Origin: Talpa occidentalis
Taxonomy: Eukaryota > Chordata > Mammalia > Eulipotyphla > Talpidae
Direction of reading: 5' to 3'
Length of the DNA: 64,000 bases
NCBI RefSeq assembly: GCF_014898055.3
Contig: NW_023603184.1
Span: forward strand, 116,674,615-116,738,614
Position 1 is the stretch's first letter, and each line of letters starts with the position of its first letter. The notes under the pieces were generated by a model that did not search any database, was not told the origin of the DNA, and saw nothing but the letters and a program-made list of their open reading frames with translations. This document shows, piece by piece, positions 58,585 to 64,000 of this stretch. The position numbers were made by a program, and so were the translations under genes.

Positions 58585-59015
58585 CCTTCCCAATGCCTAC
58601 TTTTTCTCTAGATTTTTACCTATAAGAATTCTAATTTGGTCTAGGGTGGATGCCAGCTATCCAAGTGAATCACACGACTCCTATTCCTTTAGCCAGTAGC
58701 TGGTTTAGGGAAAAGCAAGAGTGGGGGAGCCCCTGGAAAAGGATTTCTTCTAAAAGAGACTCAGAAGGGGACATCCTTTCTCTGTCCTTGGCACACTACT
58801 GGGTTGGGATGTGCCCCTGGCACCAATGAGGCCGTTTTGCCACCAGCAGGGGAGAGGAAAGCCAAGTGTGGAAGAAGGCATAGCTGGAGCACAATTACTG
58901 AGGAGTAAAACTGGGCCTGGATTATCTTGCCTGGACTCCGTCCTCCTTGGTATCTCTTTATTCTATGAGACAATATATTTCCTTGTTGTTTAAGCCATGT
59001 TGCATTAAGGTTTTC
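58585..59015 (+). mobile_element. Old LTR-like element, family unassigned
   Basis: The 3' part 'gagacaatatatttccttgt' then 'tgtttaagccatgttgca' matches the 'aataaatttctgttgtttaagccac' end of MaLR LTRs. The 5' end is uncertain. Confidence 0.55.
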
Positions 59016-60945
59016 AATTATTTGCATCTCAAAGCATCTGAAGTATAGTCAAGTATGCCCTGAAATTTATGCACTTCGTTTGTAGAATGTTAGGTCAGGC
59101 TCTTCATTCTAAGAAAAAGGCTTATCTGATTTCCCAGTTCTAGGAAACAGGCTTATCTGATTTCCCAATTGATGGCAGATTAGAAATGGCAAATTAGAAG
59201 TGGAGCAAGCATGGAGGCAGGGAAGGAAGAGACTGGAAGGCAGAAACAGGAACTCGAGGTCTATGGGTGTGCGATTACTAATTAATGTTGGGACAAATAA
59301 GTTCTCCCACCTCTGCAGCCCTTGTGGGTATCAGACTCCATCTCGGTGACTAATCCATAATGACGCCCCTGTGTCATCCAGGGAAGTTTGCTTTCTGTTT
59401 AGTGTGTTCTGTTTTAGAAGGGGCATGATACTGATGAATATTTAAAAATATTTATTAACAAACAAGGAAAGGTTAAATGATTAAGGCTTATCTGAAAAGA
59501 CACACAGAGAACATACTCACTCCCTAGCTGTGTTCAATAACTGAATGTTGTATTTAAATGTAAACAGGATCTGCTAGGAGTTTGCTTCACCGGGAGAAGA
59601 GGGAGGGGGGACGTAAGGCAATATTTTGATTGCTAGTGGAGCAGTTCATTTCAGTTTTGGTCCCTGAGAGAAGCCTCGCAAAGGAGAAGCAAAGCTGGCG
59701 AATAAGGACGTGATGCTTCTCTTGTGCGAGTTACTTTATTTTGGTTCAATGGCTCAGCCAGCCTAGCTAAGCTGTTTCCTCAGAAGCCTGCCAGTAGGAA
59801 GTAAATAAGCTGCTTGACTCTCCTCCTAGAGGGGATTGAGCGCTCGTAATTAAAATGTAAATAATTCTCTTGGCCAACAGCTTGTAGACAAAAAAGACTG
59901 GAAAGTTCGTAGACACTAAAACTGCTCCACGCAAAACAGGTTCTAAATCTTTGTCTACACAAATTTGGTTTAGTCACCTTGAGGAGAAGTCACTCAAGCC
60001 AAGTCTTTCGCAATCATGCACAGGAAATTAGCTGGTTGCTTTCTTCTGGGATGCCAAGGACTAAAATTAAGGGTTGCTTTATCTTGACTTTACTCTTTTC
60101 CTGCCATACTCACCTGGCCCCTTCTGCCCCTTTCCTATGGGTCCTCACCAGAAGTGTCTTAGACTTGTGGCAAAATTTTGGGCTTCAGTTGCCCTGTTTT
60201 GGGCCAACCCTGTTTGGCTGGGCATTTGCCCATGAGGGGATGGGTAACTTTGGGTACATGATTTGGAAACTGGGTTCTTTCTTTTTCTCTTCTCTCTATT
60301 GCACACTGATTATTGCACGCTAATATTAAAGTTCTTTTAATTGAAGATCTTAAAAAAGTCAATAAAAATAAATAAAATTGAGGGTGTCTTGTGGACCAAG
60401 GCCCCGGGGCATGGACAAGTCAGAATACAAGTATCAAAGGGAATTTGGACTTTTGTCAGAATCTGTCAGTGGGTGGATCTGTGTCCCCACGTGCTTCCCA
60501 GCCCTTGGATTGGGAGAGCTGCTCCCATCTGCAGATCTGTGGGCTCAGGGCAGTTCCCCAGAAGTCAGCCCGTGTCCCACCCAGGCTCAGAGGCACAAGA
60601 TGTCTATGGGCATTGGGCTTTGTAACTTTGCTTTTGAAATCACCCATCATTTGAAAACTGCCCTGAAACTTAAGTAATATGCAAACAAATGCTAAATAAA
60701 GTGGGGGAATATCTAATACCTTTTTAATTTAATTCCCATCGAATATGCATGTAACTACTCAATTTTTAAAATGAATAATAAATGATCGATTGACTGTGTT
60801 ACTATATGAAGGAACTATCTAAAGAATTAAAGAATTTTTTTGAGAATGAAACTTATTTAGATCAGTGGCTTTCAAAGGCATTTCCCCTTCCATATGGACA
60901 TTGTTACTGCTAAGGTATTATCTTTATTATCATTAACCTCTATTT
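59016..60945. other. Unassigned DNA
   Basis: A 19-base unit AGGCTTATCTGATTTCCCA is duplicated at about 59118-59167. The 59690-59980 part is non-repetitive with TAATTA-type AT motifs. Short frames in three registers at 60341-60677 suggest no single coding frame. Confidence 0.4.
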
Positions 60946-60947
60946 TG

Positions 60948-61145
60948 GCATTGTGCTGGACACTCTACATTTATTATTTCATTTTATTATCAGAATAATG
61001 TGTGTATAATTATTAAACTCATTTTGCAGATGTAAACAATCAGGCTTAGAGATACAATTCAGTGGGGGGCATGCACTTAGGAAGTGGCTGGCTTGCCAGT
61101 CAAACACAGGTTCCTTCCCATACCAATGCTTTAGCCATTACATGG
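60948..61145 (-). mobile_element. MIR SINE
   Basis: 'ggcattgtgctggacactct', 'ttattatttcattttattat', 'aactcattttgcagatgtaa' and 'caggcttagagatacaattc' are the reversed MIR order. Confidence 0.85.
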
Positions 61146-61450
61146 TTATGAGCAATAGGAACATTGAAATTTTCCAATATTTTCTAGAATTTTCCAAGAT
61201 AATTTTTTTTTAGAGGTTACTTACCCATCTCTCATTGGCATTCTAATATATTGTTTTGAGGGAGAGAAGGGAATCATTGCTAATATGCAGGAAATGTAAA
61301 GAAATGATGTATGCTAATGAAGTGCCTCATGTTTGTCTTAGCAGAGAAAAGACTGAGACCTGATCTTAGAGTTATTCAGGCAAACTGTGTTTATTGAAAC
61401 TTACTTAGTCGAACTCTACAGTGCTCTCCAATTTAAGGTTCTAACTTTTA

Positions 61451-61723
61451 ATTTTATTTTTAAGATTTATTTATGTATGCATACAAGAACTAGGTTATAG
61501 GATAGAGGTGCGGAATGGGGTGAGAGGATTCACCAGAGACAGAGTGGGGAGCAGAACAGGTGGATTGACTGAAATACACTGCTCAGGGGAGCAGCGGCGA
61601 GGCAGGAGAGGTCTACTGTGCCATGTGGGTTAGCTCCCTGGTCAGTGATTGAACTCGTTCTGCAGTGTCTGCAGATAGCTTCATTGTGCTGAGACTTAAC
61701 CCCTTGCGCCACCAGGGAGGCCC
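61451..61723 (-). mobile_element. tRNA-derived SINE, older subfamily
   Basis: Reversed SINE from 'aagatttatttatgtatgca' to 'gcgccaccagggaggccc'. A perfect 11-bp duplication TCTAACTTTTA flanks it (61440-61450 and 61724-61734). Confidence 0.93.
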
Positions 61724-61794
61724 TCTAACTTTTATAATAGTGTCTTGATTTTCCTAATAGGCTTACTTAAGTTTCACTAAAAAACACAGATTTA

Positions 61795-62086
61795 GGGGTC
61801 TCCCTCGTGGTGGAAGGGGTTAAGCACCACAATATGAAGCAATCTGCAGCATGAATTCGATCCCTGGCCGGCCTGGGAGCAACCCACATGGCGAGGCAGA
61901 CCTCTCCTGTCTCACCTGCTGCTCCCCTCAGCAGTGTATTTCAGTCAGTCTGCCTGTTCTGTTCCCCACTCTGTCTCTGGTGAGTCCTCTCACCCCCCAC
62001 ATCTCTGGACTGTACCTCAGATCTTGTATGCATAAATAAATATATATCTTTAAAAAATAAATAAAAAATAAAAAAATAAAAAAACC
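61795..62086 (+). mobile_element. tRNA-derived SINE, older subfamily
   Basis: Begins GGGGTCTCCCTCGTGGTGG and has lost a few bases of the tRNA-like part. It ends 'gcataaataaatatatatct' then an A-rich tail. A 10-bp duplication CACAGATTTA flanks it (61785-61794 and 62087-62096). Confidence 0.92.
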
Positions 62087-62099
62087 CACAGATTTAAAG

Positions 62100-62407
62100 T
62101 CTTTACACACTATTTATTCCTATTTTGGATTCATTCATCATTTTGGTACCTTTTATTACTGTATAATGTCTGAATGATATCAATTCTGCAGCAGAAAGTT
62201 ATGGCACCTGCAGCTTGTTTTCCTGGGGTTTCATTTTGGTGATCTCCAGGTGGATCCTATCTGTACTGCCTTTGGAATGCATAAGCCAGTTGATATATTC
62301 ATATTTTATAGCACTGTTTCTTACTATTTGTATGCATTATGGAATATATATAATTATATTAATATAGTTAGATAATAGATATAATTCAAATACATATGTG
62401 ATGCTTT
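62100..62407. other. Unassigned DNA with an AT-rich patch
   Basis: An AT-only stretch lies at about 62340-62400. No gene. Confidence 0.4.
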
Positions 62408-62420
62408 TGTGACATATTTT

Positions 62421-62688
62421 TTTTGTAAAGATTTATTTTTATTCACTTATGGATACAAGAACTGGGATGCAGGCCAGAGGCACAGAGAGTCAGAGGATCC
62501 TCCAGAGACAGAATGGGGAGCAGACAGCTGAGGGGAGTAGCGGGTGAGACAGGAGAGGTCTAGCTCCCTTGCCCCATGTAGGTTATGAATCTTTACATAG
62601 CCCTGGCAGAGGATGGACCTCACGCTGCAGCAGCTGGGAACAGCTTGATAGTGCTGAGACTTCAACCCCTGCGACACCAGGGAGGCCC
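62421..62688 (-). mobile_element. tRNA-derived SINE, older subfamily
   Basis: Reversed SINE from 'gtaaagatttatttttattc' to 'gacaccagggaggccc'. A perfect 13-bp duplication TGTGACATATTTT flanks it (62408-62420 and 62689-62701). Confidence 0.93.
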
Positions 62689-62701
62689 TGTGACATATTT
62701 T

Positions 62702-62974
62702 CTATATCATTGTTCCAATAATACATGCTCACTGGAAAAAAGTATTAGTAGCAAGAAATATATAAAGTCAAACTGAAAAACTTCAAAAAATTTTACTGTG
62801 AAAGATAAGTATTTTTAAAGTTTCGTGTTTTACTCTCCGTATTTTGGGGGTGTCTTTTGTGAGATTTCCCAGTTCTCTTTCTTTCCCCCACTGTGATGGG
62901 GCCTTCTCTTTCCTTCATTTTTGATTGACCTTATACTACTCAGTTTCATCCGCTTCCAAGAGTTGCTCCTTTGA
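62702..62974. other. Unassigned DNA
   Basis: No feature recognised. Confidence 0.4.
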
Positions 62975-62989
62975 ATCCCCAGGCTTCCT

Positions 62990-63311
62990 TTTTTTTTTTT
63001 TTTTTTCCCGACCCTGGGAGAGATGTGCGGCTCTCAAATCCAGTATCTTGTGGTTCTTATTTCACATTCTTCAGACACCCAGCCAGTCCTGTCTCCTCTG
63101 CACCCATCTGTACATACTCTATCTGTGGTTTGCCATCACCTGCTTTTACATCATGTTCGGTGCACATATTTGGTTGCACCCAATTTGGTCGCCCACATTG
63201 TTCACAGATTTTTGTTTCTCTATTTAGTTGTTTTGTCTGTTTTTACATAGAGCTATGTAAAGATTCATCAGTTATATCACTGTTACTTCTGACTTCCAGA
63301 AGTCTCCCTCT
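62990..63311 (-). mobile_element. L1-mobilised retrocopy of an unidentified transcript
   Basis: A run of 18 T (62989-63006) marks a poly(A) tail on the minus strand. A perfect 15-bp duplication ATCCCCAGGCTTCCT flanks the insert (62975-62989 and 63312-63326). The roughly 305-bp body starts (minus strand) AGAGGGAGACTTCTGG and ends CCCAGGGTCGGG before the tail. No canonical AATAAA lies close to the tail; AATAAG occurs well upstream. It is not the SINE family and I do not recognise a gene. It could be a truncated copy of an mRNA or lncRNA, or the 5' UTR of a local L1. Frames crossing it (62925-63381) are spurious. Confidence 0.82.
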
Positions 63312-63331
63312 ATCCCCAGGCTTCCTATTTT

Positions 63332-63613
63332 TTCCTTTGAAAATTTATTTTATTTATTTATGCATACAAAAGCTGGGGTAAAGGGTAGAGGTGCAAGGAG
63401 GGGGGTGAGGGTAAGAGGATTCACCAGAGACAGAGTGGGTAGCAGAACAGGTGGACTGACTGAAATATACTGCTCAGGAAAGCATCGGGTGGGACAGGAG
63501 AGGTCTGCTGTGTCATATGGGTAGCTCCCTGGCGAGGGATCAAACTCGTGCTGCAATGGCTGCCAATAGCTTCATAATGCTGAGACTTAACCCCCTGTGC
63601 CACCAGAGAGGCC
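63332..63613 (-). mobile_element. tRNA-derived SINE, older subfamily
   Basis: Reversed SINE from 'tttattttatttatttatgc' to 'gccaccagagaggcc'. A 16-bp duplication with one mismatch flanks it (CCAGGCTTCCTATTTT at 63316-63331; CCAAGCTTCCTATTTT at 63614-63629). The duplicated bases overlap the target of the retrocopy just to the left. Confidence 0.93.
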
Positions 63614-63716
63614 CCAAGCTTCCTATTTTGAATAACAACTTAAAGCTAGCTACTAACAAGATCAATGTCATCCTTAATTGGCCTCAGAATAAAAAATCCT
63701 GTTTTACATGCAGTAT

Positions 63717-63860
63717 GTTTGTCAACCTTGACTGCACATCTGTAGCTCCAAAAAATGCTGATGCCAAGGTCCATCTCCCAAGAGACTGATTTAATTACTC
63801 TGGGGTGGTGTACTCACCAGTTGGTTCCAACATATAGCCAAGGTTGACAATCAGTTTTAA
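63717..63860 (+). mobile_element. MER5-type hAT DNA transposon
   Basis: 'gtttgtcaaccttgactgca', 'ctgatttaattactctgggg' and the mirrored end 'atagccaaggttgacaatca' show the inverted-repeat ends of a short hAT-Charlie element. Confidence 0.8.
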
Positions 63861-64000
63861 CAAGAAAAACCATTTTAAAAAACATTTGAAAGTCCTGTAC
63901 AATCTGCTGAAACTAAGCCAGTTACCGTTTGTTCTCTCTACACATGAGTATAAGTCCTCCTCTCATTCTTATCCCAGATGTTTCAGATGAGGCCAGCCCA

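Noticed and set aside
60341..60677. Three overlapping plus-strand frames as a coding region
   Set aside because: Open in all three registers, which reflects low stop density, not coding constraint.

Overview
This window looks like mammalian nuclear DNA from an intergenic region or a long intron. I found no protein-coding exon, no structural RNA gene, no CpG island and nothing prokaryotic. The sequence is AT-rich. Every open reading frame is short, and the longest (348 codons) is the 3' end of a decayed LINE-1 ORF2. The oldest layer is the common therian repeat set (MIR, L2, MER5-type hAT elements, MaLR LTRs, old L1). The youngest is a tRNA-derived SINE family with at least 17 copies. The older SINE copies end in AATAAA-rich sequence plus a TCTTT pol III terminator. 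Such SINEs are known from several laurasiatherian lineages. My best guess is a horseshoe or leaf-nosed bat (Rhin-1-like SINE), but this assignment comes from memory of the family and is uncertain.

Layout. 0-14 kb: a solo LTR (483-883), old L1, MIR, MaLR and L2 remnants, and one SINE. 14-21 kb: an LTR with an attached lysine-tRNA-type primer binding site (14407-14897), old L1 pieces, hAT elements, and two neighbouring solo LTRs (19037-19460 and 19838-20241), one of them nested in a MaLR LTR. 22-35 kb: dense SINE insertions, old L1, hAT and MaLR elements, and long TG, TC and CA microsatellites. 35-40 kb: mostly unassigned. 40.4-42.4 kb: a 5'-truncated L1. 43-54 kb: L2, MaLR and L1 fragments, a young SINE, a short poly(A)-tailed SINE form, and a SINE split by a solo LTR (54015-54697). 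55-60 kb: mostly unassigned. 61-64 kb: a cluster of four SINEs plus an unidentified retrocopy with its own target-site duplication (TSD).

No host genes cooperate here. The biology is that of a mobile-element landscape: L1 supplied the enzymes that inserted the SINEs and the retrocopy (A-rich tails, TSDs of about 10-19 bp), while the retroviral LTRs show 4-5 bp TSDs typical of integrase. I did not find a new gene system. The best leads are the SINE subfamily structures, the retrocopy of unknown origin, the two solo-LTR families, and a target site used twice. All family names rest on remembered consensus features, not on a database search.
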